Shown: one piece after another, positions 1-10,756 of the stretch | Layout of the letters: every line of letters starts with the position of its first letter | How positions within the stretch are numbered: the first letter of the stretch is position 1 | Assembly: GCF_002007605.1 (NCBI RefSeq) | Contig: NZ_CP019799.1 | Location: forward strand, 3,140,001 to 3,204,000 | Source: Cellvibrio sp. PSBB023 | GTDB lineage: Bacteria > Pseudomonadota > Gammaproteobacteria > Pseudomonadales > Cellvibrionaceae | Reading direction: 5' to 3' | Length of the DNA: 64,000 bases | The notes under the pieces: generated by a model | Told to the model about the DNA's origin: nothing | Seen by the model: the letters and a program-made list of their open reading frames with translations, nothing else | Databases searched by the model: none | Translations under genes and position numbers: made by a program

Positions 1-304
1 ACTGGCACGCAAGGTACGCGCCTTTAACCCATTCCCCGTGGCACATACCAAACCGGCTGGCAGCAGCGATGACCAGCGCATCCGCGTATGGGCAGCCGAA
101 GCGGTGAATAAGCCCCATAGCGCCACACCCGGCACCATTACCCATATTGACGCCAGCGGCTTGTTGGTCGCCTGCCGCGAAGGGCAATTGCGACTTGAAC
201 TGCTGCAACTTCCAGGTAAAAAGGCGATGAATGTCGGCGATATCCTGCGCGGCCATCCAGACCTGTTTACAGTGGGCGCACAACTGGAGCGCCCCTCATG
301 TTAA
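1..304 (+). CDS. fmt: Methionyl-tRNA formyltransferase, C-terminal part (5' end outside window)
   Basis: The frame is open from base 2 with no start, so the gene enters from the left edge. It formylates initiator Met-tRNA using 10-formyl-THF. The visible 100 residues correspond to the C-terminal OB-fold tRNA-binding domain: an RAFNPFPVA segment, then an IRVWAA strand and a GTI.HIDASGLLVAC.EG stretch, all characteristic of Fmt. The catalytic Rossmann domain lies outside the window. The stop overlaps the rsmB start by 7 bases, so the two are translationally coupled, as in the common def-fmt-rsmB-trkA order. Confidence 0.93.
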   Translation, partial: LARKVRAFNPFPVAHTKPAGSSDDQRIRVWAAEAVNKPHSATPGTITHIDASGLLVACREGQLRLELLQLPGKKAMNVGDILRGHPDLFTVGAQLERPSC

Positions 305-1596
305 GCGTGCGCGCTGCAGCGGCGCAGGTGATTACGCAGATACTGGCAGCAAAAGGCTCGTTATCCAGCCTACTGCCTGCCATTTCAGCGAAAATTGCCG
401 AAAATGATCGTCCATTACTGCAAGAATTGTGTTTTGGCACTTGTCGCTTTTACCCGCAACTTCAGGCATATACCGAATGCTTGCTGGACAAGCCACTGCG
501 CACCAAAGATGGCGACGTACAGGCACTCCTGCTGCTTGGGCTCTATCAACTACTGCACACCCGCATTCCCGACCACGCCGCCATCGGCGAAACCGTGGAA
601 GTCACCCGGGCGATCAAAAAGCCCTGGGCAACCAAACTGGTGAATGGCGTATTGCGCAATTTTCAGCGCGACAATGCCAAGATCAACGAATTACTCAGCC
701 AAAATCGTGCATTTCAAAGCAATCATCCCGCCTGGATGGAAGCCATGATCAGCAAGTGTTGGCCATTGCAGTTTGACTCCTTAATCGCCGCCAACAATCA
801 ACACCCGCCATTTACCCTGCGCCTGAATACTCGCAAGGTCAGTCGCGATGACTATCTGGCACTACTGCAAGAAGCAGGAATAAGCGCCGGCGCAACTTCA
901 TACAGCCCCTATGGCATCACCCTTGAGCGAGCCTGCGATCCACGCAAGCTGCCGCATTTCGCCGAAGGCTGGCTGAGCGTGCAGGATGAAGCCGCGCAAC
1001 TCAGTGCCGATTTGTTGGAATTGTCGCCCAATATGCAGGTATTGGACGCCTGCAGCGCACCGGGCGGCAAAACCGGGCATCTACTGGAGCGCGAACCCAG
1101 CTTGCAAGTGACGACACTGGATGCCGACGAGCGTCGCCTGACACGGGTGCGCGATAATCTGGCACGCCTCGGCGTGAGCGCCAGGGTTGTCTGTGGCGAC
1201 AGTACCGCCCCCGATAGCTGGTGGGATGGCGAAACCTATGACCGCATATTGCTCGATGCTCCCTGCTCCGCTACCGGCATTATTCGTCGCCACCCCGATA
1301 TAAAAGTGCTACGCACCCCCGAGGAACTCGACAAACTCGGCGAACTGCAAGCACGGCTCCTGAAGAACCTGTGGCCACTGCTCAAACCCGGCGGCGTAAT
1401 GCTTTACGCCACCTGTTCGATCATGCCCAAAGAGAACACACGCGTTATTGAAGCCTTTCTTGCGCGCCAGAAAGACGCCAGTTGCGATACGCTCGATGTC
1501 GCTTGGGGCATGACACAACCCTGCGGCCAGCAATTGCTGCCCCAAATGAACGGTCATGACGGTTTTTATTACGCGCGATTGCGAAAGGCGCGCTAA
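298..1596 (+). CDS. rsmB: 16S rRNA (cytosine-967-C5)-methyltransferase RsmB
   Basis: Makes m5C967 in 16S rRNA using SAM. The 432 residues have the usual two-part layout: an N-terminal NusB-like helical RNA-binding domain (about residues 1-140) and a C-terminal Rossmann methyltransferase. SAM motif I is DACSAPGGKTG from about residue 250. The general-base motif is DAPCSATG with C323, and the nucleophile motif is YATCS with C373, so both catalytic cysteines of the RsmB/Sun family are present. The ATG overlaps the end of fmt. Length matches the family (about 430). Followed about 100 bp later by trkA, as in Pseudomonas-type genomes. Confidence 0.96.
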   Translation: MLSVRAAAAQVITQILAAKGSLSSLLPAISAKIAENDRPLLQELCFGTCRFYPQLQAYTECLLDKPLRTKDGDVQALLLLGLYQLLHTRIPDHAAIGETVEVTRAIKKPWATKLVNGVLRNFQRDNAKINELLSQNRAFQSNHPAWMEAMISKCWPLQFDSLIAANNQHPPFTLRLNTRKVSRDDYLALLQEAGISAGATSYSPYGITLERACDPRKLPHFAEGWLSVQDEAAQLSADLLELSPNMQVLDACSAPGGKTGHLLEREPSLQVTTLDADERRLTRVRDNLARLGVSARVVCGDSTAPDSWWDGETYDRILLDAPCSATGIIRRHPDIKVLRTPEELDKLGELQARLLKNLWPLLKPGGVMLYATCSIMPKENTRVIEAFLARQKDASCDTLDVAWGMTQPCGQQLLPQMNGHDGFYYARLRKAR

Positions 1597-1700
1597 CCAG
1601 AACATTGTCACTACCGAAACAAATTAGCCGACGATAGCGGCAGATTGCCGCCAAGAGCACTAGACTTGGCAGCACATGAGGATGAACACACAGGCACTTT

Positions 1701-3086
1701 ATGAAAATTATCATTCTTGGCGCCGGACAGGTTGGCGGCAGCCTGGCCGAACATTTGGCAAGCGAGTCCAATGACATCACCGTGGTGGATACCGATGAGG
1801 CGCGCCTGCGCGAATTGCGTGACCGCCTCGATATCAGCGTGATTACCGGCGAAGCCTCTCACCCCGATATCCTTGAGCAGGCCGGTCTGGAAGATGCCGA
1901 TATGCTGGTCGCGGTGACCAGCAACGACGAAATCAACATGATTGCCTGCACCGTGGCCGAAAACCTGTTTCACACCCCCACCAAAATTGCGCGGGTGCGC
2001 GCCACCGCCTACCTGACCCATCGCCAACTGTTTGAAACAGCGGCGATTCCTATCGATGTCCTGATCAGCCCCGAACAACTGGTCTCCGAATATATTTTCC
2101 GCCTGATTGAACAACCCGGCGCCCTACAGGTGCTCGACTTTGCCGAAGGCAAGGTGCAATTGGTGGCGGTGAAGGCCTATCACGGCGGGCCATTGGTAGG
2201 GCAGGAACTGCGTTTCCTACGCGAGCACATGCCATCGGTAGAAACGCGGGTTGCCGCCATTTATCGGCGCAATCGCGCCATTATGCCGACAGGTACGACG
2301 GTGATCGAAGCCGATGACGAAGTCTTCTTTATCGCCGCCAAGGCCGACATCCGCGCCGTCATGAGCGAGCTGCGCCGCCTTGAAGTCGCCTATAAGCGCA
2401 TCACTATTGCCGGTGGCGGCAACATTGGTTTGCGCCTCGCCAAAATGCTGGAAGGCCGCTACAACGTGCGCGTGATCGAATACAACAAGCCGCGCTGCAT
2501 TCGCCTTTCGGAGCAGTTGGAGCGGGCGATTGTGATTCAGGGGAGCGCGTCAGATAAGGACTTGCTGATGGAAGAGAGCATCGAAGACACCGATGTGTTC
2601 CTCGCCCTCACCAACGACGACGAAGCCAACATTATGTCCTCCATGCTCGCCAAGCGACTCGGTGCGCGCAAGGTGATGACACTGATCAATAACCCCGCCT
2701 ATGTGGATGTGGTACAAGGTGGCGACATCGATATCGCCATCTCGCCCCAGACCACCACCATCGGCAGCTTGCTGACCCATGTGCGTCGTGGCGACATAGT
2801 CAATGTCCACTCACTGCGGCGCGGCGCGGCCGAGGCGATTGAAATCATCGCCCACGGCGACGCCAAATCCTCCAAAGTCGTGGGCAAGGCACTGGAAGAT
2901 ATCGACCTGCCCGAAGGCGCCAACATTGGTGCGATTGTGCGCCAGGGACCGGACGGCGACGAAGTAATCATCGCCCACGACGATGTGGTGGTGCAATCCG
3001 GCGACCATGTCATCGTGTTTCTGCTACAGAAAAAACACATCCGCGATGTGGAAAAACTCTTTCAGGTGGGTTTCAGTTTCTTTTAA
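1701..3086 (+). CDS. trkA: Trk system potassium uptake protein TrkA
   Basis: Cytosolic NAD-binding gating subunit of the Trk K+ channel; it binds TrkH or TrkG at the membrane. Two tandem RCK units are visible in 461 residues. The first begins with the Rossmann motif GAGQVGG near residue 7; the second has the equivalent GGGNIGLRL near residue 237. Each is followed by a TrkA-C segment. The ATG follows an AGGCAC ribosome-binding site. No trkH or trkG lies nearby, which is normal because TrkA is often encoded apart from the channel. Length equals the family norm (458 in E. coli). Confidence 0.96.
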   Translation: MKIIILGAGQVGGSLAEHLASESNDITVVDTDEARLRELRDRLDISVITGEASHPDILEQAGLEDADMLVAVTSNDEINMIACTVAENLFHTPTKIARVRATAYLTHRQLFETAAIPIDVLISPEQLVSEYIFRLIEQPGALQVLDFAEGKVQLVAVKAYHGGPLVGQELRFLREHMPSVETRVAAIYRRNRAIMPTGTTVIEADDEVFFIAAKADIRAVMSELRRLEVAYKRITIAGGGNIGLRLAKMLEGRYNVRVIEYNKPRCIRLSEQLERAIVIQGSASDKDLLMEESIEDTDVFLALTNDDEANIMSSMLAKRLGARKVMTLINNPAYVDVVQGGDIDIAISPQTTTIGSLLTHVRRGDIVNVHSLRRGAAEAIEIIAHGDAKSSKVVGKALEDIDLPEGANIGAIVRQGPDGDEVIIAHDDVVVQSGDHVIVFLLQKKHIRDVEKLFQVGFSFF

Positions 3087-3128
3087 GCTCATCGACTTAC
3101 CCGTTTTCCCTTTCCAAAGGAGTAGTAA

Positions 3129-4550
3129 ATGTCTGCGATTAAAACCCAACTCGTTGTACTCGGCAGCGGCCCCGGCGGCTATTCGGCGGCATTTCGCGCT
3201 GCCGACCTCGGCCTGGATGTCACCCTGGTCGAGCGCTACTCCAGCCTTGGCGGCGTGTGCCTGAATGTTGGCTGCATCCCCTCCAAAGCCCTTTTGCATG
3301 TCGCCGAAGTCATTAATGAATCACACCATGCCAGCAACCTTGGCCTGAGCTTTGGCCCTGTGCAACACGACCTGGACAAGGTGCGCGCCTACAAAGACTC
3401 AGTGGTCAGCAAACTGGTTTCTGGTGTGCACGCCATGGCCAAAGGCCGCAAAGTGCGTGTAGTGGAAGGCTATGGCAAATTTGTAAGCGATAACCAACTT
3501 GCCGTCGTCAAGGGCGATGAGACCACCCTGATCGACTTCGATAACGCCATTATCGCTGCCGGTTCACGCAGCGTGAAATTGCCCTTTATCCCTGAAGACC
3601 CCCGTATTTTTGACTCAACCGGCGCCTTGGAACTGCGCTCGGTACCACCGCGCCTGCTGGTGATTGGCGGTGGGATTATTGGCCTGGAAATGGCCACAGT
3701 GTACGAAGCGCTCGGCAGCAAAGTCACCGTGGTGGAATTTGCCGACCAACTGGTACCCGCCGCCGACAAAGACCTGGTAGCGGTTTACAGCAAATACAAC
3801 AAAGACAAATTTGAAGTGCTGCTCTCCACCAAAGTGGAAGCCGTCAGCGCCAAGCCCGAAGCCATTGAAGTGGCCTTTAGCGGCGCCAATGCGCCCGCCG
3901 AGCCACGTCAGTTTGATGCCGTTTTGGTTGCTGTCGGGCGTGTGCCTAACGGCAAATTGATTGACGCCGAAAAAGCCGGTGTGAATGTGGACGAGCGCGG
4001 CTTTATCGCCGTCAACCCCTACCTGCAAACCAATGTGCCGCACATTTATGCGATTGGCGACATCATCGGCCAACCCATGCTCGCCCATAAAGCCACCCAT
4101 GAAGGCCATGCCGCCGCCGAAGGTGTTGCGGGCCATCCACATGCATTTGACCCTATGGCGATCCCCTCCATCGCCTACACCAACCCGGAAATTGCTTGGG
4201 TCGGCCTGACCGAGAAAGAAGCCAAACAACAAGGGCTGGATTACAAAACGGCCGTATTCCCTTGGGCCGCCAGTGGCCGAGCTATCGCCGCCGACCGCAG
4301 CGAAGGCAAAACCAAGCTCATTTACGATGCAAAAACCGATCGTTTACTGGGAGCGGGATTAGTCGGAGTACATGCAGGCGAACTGCTGGGCGAACTCACC
4401 CTAGCCCTGGAATTTGGCGCGAGCGTAGAAGATATCGCGCTCACCATCCACGCCCACCCGACGCTGCACGAATCTGTCGGCCTGGCAGCGGAATTGGGCG
4501 CCGGCACTATCACCGATTTGCCAAATCCCAAGGCCACGCTGAAAAAGTAA
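3129..4550 (+). CDS. lpdA: Dihydrolipoyl dehydrogenase (E3)
   Basis: FAD flavoenzyme that reoxidises dihydrolipoamide in 2-oxo acid dehydrogenase complexes and the glycine cleavage system, reducing NAD+. Seen: N-terminal FAD motif GSGPGGYSA, redox disulfide C44/C49 in GGVCLNVGCIPSK, NAD motif GGGIIGLE near residue 178, second FAD motif AIGDI, and C-terminal catalytic HPTLHE. It aligns residue for residue with E. coli Lpd along its length (473 versus 474 aa). A strong AAAGGAG ribosome-binding site precedes the ATG. No aceE, aceF or suc genes are adjacent, so this E3 is transcribed separately, probably as the shared subunit. Confidence 0.96.
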   Translation: MSAIKTQLVVLGSGPGGYSAAFRAADLGLDVTLVERYSSLGGVCLNVGCIPSKALLHVAEVINESHHASNLGLSFGPVQHDLDKVRAYKDSVVSKLVSGVHAMAKGRKVRVVEGYGKFVSDNQLAVVKGDETTLIDFDNAIIAAGSRSVKLPFIPEDPRIFDSTGALELRSVPPRLLVIGGGIIGLEMATVYEALGSKVTVVEFADQLVPAADKDLVAVYSKYNKDKFEVLLSTKVEAVSAKPEAIEVAFSGANAPAEPRQFDAVLVAVGRVPNGKLIDAEKAGVNVDERGFIAVNPYLQTNVPHIYAIGDIIGQPMLAHKATHEGHAAAEGVAGHPHAFDPMAIPSIAYTNPEIAWVGLTEKEAKQQGLDYKTAVFPWAASGRAIAADRSEGKTKLIYDAKTDRLLGAGLVGVHAGELLGELTLALEFGASVEDIALTIHAHPTLHESVGLAAELGAGTITDLPNPKATLKK

Positions 4551-4570
4551 TTCGATTATTCTGCTGTTAA

Positions 4571-4594
4571 GCCCAGCGGGTAATCTCGCTGGGC
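4571..4594. terminator. Hairpin downstream of lpdA
   Basis: An 8-bp perfect stem (GCCCAGCG/CGCTGGGC) with an 8-base loop starts 20 bp after the lpdA stop. It has no T-run, so intrinsic termination is only possible. Nothing else was recognised in the rest of the roughly 330-bp gap before the chemoreceptor gene apart from its presumed promoter. Confidence 0.4.
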
Positions 4595-4878
4595 GCACTT
4601 CATTCGAGGAAGAGCGACGGAAAGCCTTTTCCGACCGGAGATCTTCACAAGTAGCTTATTCCAAGACAGCACACCAAGGGCTTTACGGCGAATTTCTTGC
4701 TGGGCAATCAGGCAGTATCTACACTCCATTCACTACCTACATTTAAGAGCCCACATGAAACTCTTGAATGGGGTACATAAAACCAGTTTTACAGGTGCTA
4801 GCTTAAGCAAAAAACCGTCGTGCACGGAACACTAATTTAAGCTACAAAATTGTTGGTTGTGCTAACGAGTTAATTCCC

Positions 4879-6504
4879 ATGTTAAATCAAATGTCGGTAA
4901 AGAGCCGCTTGTTGCTGTTGGTTTGTTTGCCATTACTACTGTTAATTGCTATCAGTGCAATTTCGATTAAGGAGATGGGATTTTTAAGTGATGGAGCCAC
5001 CAGTATCTATCAAGACCGCGTGGTGCCCTTAAAACAAATTAAGCAGGTAGCCGACGCCTATGCAGTAACGTCGGTTGATTTGCTACATAAGTATCGTGGT
5101 GAGTTGCTTGGCGCCTCGGAAGTGATGCAACAGCTGCAGCAGCAGAGCCAGTTTGCGGATCAAGTATGGCAGACTTATCTGGCCACAACCTTGACTGCTG
5201 AAGAGGCCGTTTTGGCGGAAAAGGCCAAACAGCAGATATTGGTATTCCGACAAAAGTTGCAGGATTATCAACCCCAAATTGCCGACGGCTCATTGTTGCA
5301 ACGCAGCGCTAAAGATTTTAATACTGAACTTTATCAGCTAGCTGATCCCCTGAGCCTTTCGCTTGCGAAATTAATTGATGAGCAACTAATCGAAGCTGAA
5401 AAGTTTAAAGTCACAGCAGCCGAGCAGTACCAGTTTTTTCTGCGATTATTTGTGATCGCCTTATTGGTAGTGTTTATTTGTTTAGGCATTTTATCCTGGT
5501 TTATTTATCGCTCTATCCACAGCCCACTCAATCAATTGCAGCATGCCATGTCTGTGGTAGGTGATCAGTCTGATTTAAGGGTTAGAGCTCAAATCACCGG
5601 TAACGATGAAATTGCCATCACTGCCCGCGCTTTTAATCAGACAATCAGCCGTGTGCATCAATTTTTCGGCGAGTTAGGTGATGCGGTATCCCAACTTGCG
5701 GCGGCATCAACGCAAATGAATCAGATCAGCCAACAAGTTAGCGGCACCGCGGTGGAGCAGGAACAGCAAGCCAGTTTAATCGCAGCAGCAGTGCATGAGA
5801 TGTCGGCTGCTATCCAACAAGTAGCAAACAGCGCTTTGGCCACCTCAGAACAAGCCAATGATGCGGATCAGAAAACCCAGCAGGGGTATCAAAAAGTAAT
5901 TCAAAATGTTAGTTCTATTGAGCAACTCTCCACAATGGTGGATGGTGCCAGTAGGGTGATTGAGCAACTCAATGGTGAGTCAGAAAAAATCACCCAAGTG
6001 CTGGCAGTGATCCAGACAATAGCAGGTCAGACTAATTTACTCGCATTAAATGCTGCAATTGAAGCAGCACGTGCTGGTGAGGCAGGGCGAGGCTTTGCTG
6101 TGGTAGCCGATGAAGTTCGAACATTAGCAACTAACACTCAAAAAGCCACCGAATCGATCCGCACGATGATTGATAACTTACAGGGGGCAGCGAGTGAAGC
6201 CGTGCAGGCAATGTCTCGCTCTGGACAGTACGCCAGCATCAGTGTAGCCAATGCACAGGAAGCCGGTCAGGTATTGGAAGATATTAAATCTGCCGTGGGT
6301 ACTATCGTCGATATGAATGTGCAGATTTCAGCGGCTACCGAAGAGCAAACCGTAGTAGCAGAGGACATCAATAAAAATATTAGCGAATTTAGTGTCAGTA
6401 TTGGCGAAATGACTCGCAGTGCAACCTACAGCGCAGATACTAGTGCGTCTTTGGCTCAGTTAGCCGCACGCCTGCAACAACAGGCTGCATCCTATCGGGT
6501 TTGA
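4879..6504 (+). CDS. Methyl-accepting chemotaxis protein (four-helix-bundle sensor)
   Basis: Transmembrane chemoreceptor controlling CheA through CheW. Layout in 541 residues: TM1 about 10-30; a mostly helical periplasmic domain of about 155 residues consistent with 4HB_MCP; TM2 about 186-210; HAMP about 212-265; and a cytoplasmic signalling helix hairpin. The hairpin tip carries the near-invariant segment around [18 protein letters not shown]. Glutamine/glutamate pairs in the flanking helices are probable methylation sites. There is no C-terminal NWETF-type pentapeptide (the end is AASYRV), so CheR would not tether. Ligand unknown. It stands alone, with no che genes beside it. Confidence 0.93.
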   Translation: MLNQMSVKSRLLLLVCLPLLLLIAISAISIKEMGFLSDGATSIYQDRVVPLKQIKQVADAYAVTSVDLLHKYRGELLGASEVMQQLQQQSQFADQVWQTYLATTLTAEEAVLAEKAKQQILVFRQKLQDYQPQIADGSLLQRSAKDFNTELYQLADPLSLSLAKLIDEQLIEAEKFKVTAAEQYQFFLRLFVIALLVVFICLGILSWFIYRSIHSPLNQLQHAMSVVGDQSDLRVRAQITGNDEIAITARAFNQTISRVHQFFGELGDAVSQLAAASTQMNQISQQVSGTAVEQEQQASLIAAAVHEMSAAIQQVANSALATSEQANDADQKTQQGYQKVIQNVSSIEQLSTMVDGASRVIEQLNGESEKITQVLAVIQTIAGQTNLLALNAAIEAARAGEAGRGFAVVADEVRTLATNTQKATESIRTMIDNLQGAASEAVQAMSRSGQYASISVANAQEAGQVLEDIKSAVGTIVDMNVQISAATEEQTVVAEDINKNISEFSVSIGEMTRSATYSADTSASLAQLAARLQQQAASYRV

Positions 6505-6567
6505 GTCCCATAGCGGCATGGCGCTTTAAAAAAGCACTGCTGCGTTTTTAAAAAATAATTAAAAATA

Positions 6568-6601
6568 AAAAGACCGATTAGCATTGCTAATCGGTCTTTT
6601 T
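6568..6601 (+). terminator. Rho-independent terminator after the chemoreceptor
   Basis: A perfect 15-bp stem (AAAAGACCGATTAGC/GCTAATCGGTCTTTT) with a 3-base loop sits about 65 bp after the chemoreceptor stop. A/T runs at both ends would let it act in both directions. Confidence 0.85.
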
Positions 6602-6671
6602 ATTTGCGTCGCCATTTTGCGTTAATGAACTGCTACAGCATGATCTTTTTTTACCGGCAAACATTTATCGC

Positions 6672-6708
6672 AGACAAAAAAATACCCGGCGAGCCGGGCA
6701 TTTTTGTC
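6672..6708 (-). terminator. Rho-independent terminator after ridA
   Basis: A GC core (CCCGGC/GCCGGG) extended by an A/T-rich stem lies 14 bp beyond the ridA stop. Read on the minus strand, the stem runs into a T-tract. It ends the gmk-rpoZ-spoT-ridA transcription block. Confidence 0.8.
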
Positions 6709-6721
6709 AGTAAGCATTTAT

Positions 6722-7105
6722 TTAAATCACCATAATCCCATCCGCCTCAATCAGCGAAGCGCGGGGGAGTTGGTTGATGCCGATGGCGGCGCGTGCAGGG
6801 TAGGGTTGTTGGAAATACTGGCCCATCACTTCGTTCACGATTGGGAAGTTTGCCAAGTCGGTCAAATAGATATTTAGCTTAACTACATCTTTCAGGCTGC
6901 CATCAGCGGCTTCACACACGGCCTGCAGGTTTTTGAATACTTGATGAGCTTGCGCAGCAAAATCGCCATCGACTAATTGCATGGTTTTAGGGTCAAGTGG
7001 AATCTGGCCAGAGAGGTAGACAGTGTTGTTGACCTTAACGGCCTGGGAATAAGTGCCTATAGCGGCAGGAGCGTTATCGCTGTGGATAATGGCTTTATTG
7101 GTCAT
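6722..7105 (-). CDS. ridA: RidA family enamine/imine deaminase
   Basis: Hydrolyses reactive 2-aminoacrylate and related enamines released by PLP enzymes such as threonine dehydratase. The 127 residues contain the RidA signatures: [14 protein letters not shown], a central [20 protein letters not shown], and the C-terminal [14 protein letters not shown] with the substrate-carboxylate arginine, followed by LIEADGI. It lies 22 bp downstream of spoT on the same strand, the usual gmk-rpoZ-spoT-ridA arrangement of Pseudomonas-like genomes, and a terminator follows it. Confidence 0.95.
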   Translation of the reverse strand: MTNKAIIHSDNAPAAIGTYSQAVKVNNTVYLSGQIPLDPKTMQLVDGDFAAQAHQVFKNLQAVCEAADGSLKDVVKLNIYLTDLANFPIVNEVMGQYFQQPYPARAAIGINQLPRASLIEADGIMVI

Positions 7106-7127
7106 GGGAAAACCTTATAGTGGGTGA

Positions 7128-9242
7128 TTAATTTTTAGAGCGATTCACGCGAATCACAAAACTCAGGGTGCGGATACGACGCATGATGTTGGCGAGGTGG
7201 ATGCGGTTGTGTACGCCGATACAGAGGTGAATGACGCTGTTGTGGGCGTCGCGTTCGTGTACGTTGATATGCTCAATGCTAGCGCCCTGCTCGGTAATAC
7301 GCGTGGCGAGGGTAGCGATAATACCGCGCTCACTTTCCACCTCAACACGCACATCTACCAGGAACTCGCCGCTAACCGTAGCCGCCCAGTTCACCTGGCT
7401 GATTTTATCGGGATAATTGCGGATTTCCGCGATATTGCGGCAGGTATCCTGGTGGATGACCAGTCCTTTGCCGGAGCTGACGTGACCGATGATCGGGTCG
7501 CCGGGAATCGGGCGGCAACAGCGGGCGAAGCTGATCATCATGCCTTCGGCGGAGTCGATGGTAATGGCAGAATTCGCTGAACCGGTGCGCGGTTTCAGCT
7601 CGGCATCCGGCTGCAGCAACTTCACCAGCGAATACACGACCTTGTTGCCCAAGCCTATCTCTTCGTACAGCTTGTCCATGGATTCCACTTGAGCGCCACT
7701 GAGTAGCTTTTGTTGAAGCTCATCTGGAAGGTGCTCCAGATCCAACTGGATTTCGTTCAGGGCACGGCTGAGCAAGCGCTTGCCCAAGCTGACGGACTGG
7801 TGATGACGCTGGTGTTTAAGGTAGTGGCGAATTGCTGAGCGCGCCTTGGCCGATACCGCAAAATTGAGCCAACTGGGGTTAGGCTGGGCACCTTGGGCGG
7901 TAATAATCGCCACTTTTTGGCCAGATTGCAGCGGTTGTGACAAGGGAGCCATGCGATCGTTAATGCGGCAGGCAACGCAGGTATTACCCACATCAGTGTG
8001 CACCGCGTAGGCAAAATCGACGGGGGTGGCGCCGGTTGGCAGCTCTACAATCTTACCTTTGGGGGTAAAGACATAAACCTCATCGGGGAAGAGGTCAATT
8101 TTCACGTTCTCGATGAATTCGAGGGAGTTCCCTGCATTTTTCTGCATTTCCAGCAGACCTTGCACCCATTGGCGCGCACGGTTATGGCTGGCATTGACGG
8201 GTTCGTCGCTATTGGATTTGTAGAGGAAATGGGCGGCGATACCGCTATTGGCCATTTCATCCATTTCCTTGGTGCGGATTTGTACTTCAATCGGCACTCC
8301 GTGCATGCCCACCAGCACAGTGTGCAGGGACTGGTAACCGTTGGTTTTGGGGATAGCGATGTAATCCTTGAACTCACCGGCGACGGGCTTGTAGAGATTG
8401 TGCACCACACCCAGCACTCGATAGCAGGTGTCCACCGAATCCACCACTATGCGGAAGGCATAGACATCCATGATCTCTTTGAAGAACTTTTTCTTCTGGC
8501 GCATCTTTTCGTAAATGCTGAACAGGTGCTTTTCGCGGCCAATGACAATTGAGTTGATATTCTCTTTGGCCAGACGCTTTTCGAAAGAGGTTTGGATCTG
8601 CTCGACCAATTCTTTGCGGTTGCCGCGCGCCGTTTTAAGTGCAGCCTGCAAACGGGTCGCACGCAGCGGGTACATACAGTAGAAGCTGCGATCTTCCAGC
8701 TCCAGGCGCACCTCATTCATCCCCAGGCGATGGGCAATGGGGGCGTAGATTTCCAGGGTTTCTTTGGCGATACGACGCTTTTTGTCGGGCGGCATGGCGC
8801 CCAGGGTGCGCATGTTGTGTAAGCGGTCGGCGAGTTTGACCAGAATCACCCGCAGGTCATTGGCCATAGCCAGGGCCATTTTCTGGAAGTTTTCCGCCTG
8901 TTTTTCCGCGTGGGATTCAAATTCGATCTGGGTCAGCTTGGATACGCCGTCCACCAAGTCAGCAACCGCATCGCCAAATTGGCCGGAAATCGCTTTTTTG
9001 CTAATCCCGGTATCCTCAATCACATCGTGCAGCATGGCGGCCATCAAGCTCTGATGATCCATGTGCATGGACGCCAGAATATCGGCAACGGCGAGGGGAT
9101 GGGTGATATAGGCTTCGCCGCTGCGACGTTTTTGTCCGTCGTGGGCTTGTTCGGCATAGAAGTAGGCGCGCTTCACCAAATTGATTTGGGAAGGTTCCAG
9201 ATAAGACGATAGCCGGTGGCTTAAAGCCTCTATGGTTTGCAC
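7128..9242 (-). CDS. spoT: Bifunctional (p)ppGpp synthetase/hydrolase SpoT
   Basis: Makes and degrades the alarmone (p)ppGpp. Domains in 704 residues: N-terminal HD hydrolase (HPLAVADIL near residue 48, H72-D73 in HDVIEDT, KLADRLHNMRTL); RelA/SpoT synthetase with the G-loop stretch FKDYIAIPKTNGYQSLHT; TGS (VYVFTPKGKIVELPTGATPVDFAYAVH); a helical/zinc-finger region with ARCCRPIPGD; and a C-terminal ACT domain (DVRVEVESERGIIATLA). The intact HD signature supports SpoT rather than a hydrolase-dead RelA. It is about 60 bp downstream of rpoZ, as in E. coli and Pseudomonas. Confidence 0.97.
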   Translation of the reverse strand: MQTIEALSHRLSSYLEPSQINLVKRAYFYAEQAHDGQKRRSGEAYITHPLAVADILASMHMDHQSLMAAMLHDVIEDTGISKKAISGQFGDAVADLVDGVSKLTQIEFESHAEKQAENFQKMALAMANDLRVILVKLADRLHNMRTLGAMPPDKKRRIAKETLEIYAPIAHRLGMNEVRLELEDRSFYCMYPLRATRLQAALKTARGNRKELVEQIQTSFEKRLAKENINSIVIGREKHLFSIYEKMRQKKKFFKEIMDVYAFRIVVDSVDTCYRVLGVVHNLYKPVAGEFKDYIAIPKTNGYQSLHTVLVGMHGVPIEVQIRTKEMDEMANSGIAAHFLYKSNSDEPVNASHNRARQWVQGLLEMQKNAGNSLEFIENVKIDLFPDEVYVFTPKGKIVELPTGATPVDFAYAVHTDVGNTCVACRINDRMAPLSQPLQSGQKVAIITAQGAQPNPSWLNFAVSAKARSAIRHYLKHQRHHQSVSLGKRLLSRALNEIQLDLEHLPDELQQKLLSGAQVESMDKLYEEIGLGNKVVYSLVKLLQPDAELKPRTGSANSAITIDSAEGMMISFARCCRPIPGDPIIGHVSSGKGLVIHQDTCRNIAEIRNYPDKISQVNWAATVSGEFLVDVRVEVESERGIIATLATRITEQGASIEHINVHERDAHNSVIHLCIGVHNRIHLANIMRRIRTLSFVIRVNRSKN

Positions 9243-9302
9243 GCCCTTCTCCAGACAGAATTGCCGCTATGGGGTATAGCGGCGACTGGCATGATCAAAA
9301 TC

Positions 9303-9554
9303 TTAAATGTCGTTCTCGTACACACGCTCAGGCTTGGGTTGTGGCAGTGTGTCTTTCTCCAACAGAATGCTGGCATCGATAAAACCTTCTTCGATTTCGC
9401 GCAGGGCGATAACGGTTGGCTTATCGTTTTCCGGGGCAACGTGCGGCTCTTTACCACCGATTGCCAATTGACGCGCGCGCTTGCTGCCAACCATAACCAG
9501 TTCAAAACGGTTATCAACGTGATCCAAACAATCTTCAACGGTAATACGTGCCAT
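9303..9554 (-). CDS. rpoZ: RNA polymerase omega subunit
   Basis: Small subunit that assists beta-prime folding and, in gammaproteobacteria, forms part of ppGpp site 1. The 83-residue protein carries the diagnostic N-terminus MARITVEDC, then [16 protein letters not shown] and [10 protein letters not shown]. It sits between gmk and spoT, the conserved order that links a ppGpp-binding subunit with a ppGpp enzyme. The acidic tail is short compared with E. coli omega (91 aa). Confidence 0.96.
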   Translation of the reverse strand: MARITVEDCLDHVDNRFELVMVGSKRARQLAIGGKEPHVAPENDKPTVIALREIEEGFIDASILLEKDTLPQPKPERVYENDI

Positions 9555-9685
9555 AACTTTATGTGCTCTACTTTCTAGGTGTGATCTATAGGCGCTTGGG
9601 TAAACGCTGCCTCTGTATCCGGTCGGCTATTATGCGTCAGTGGCGAGGTCTATGCCAACCGCACTGGGCATATTTAAACCAATAA

Positions 9686-10720
<1,035 letters not shown>

Positions 10721-10756
10721 GGCGCGGCTCAACACTCGCCGCGCCAGAATAGTGGC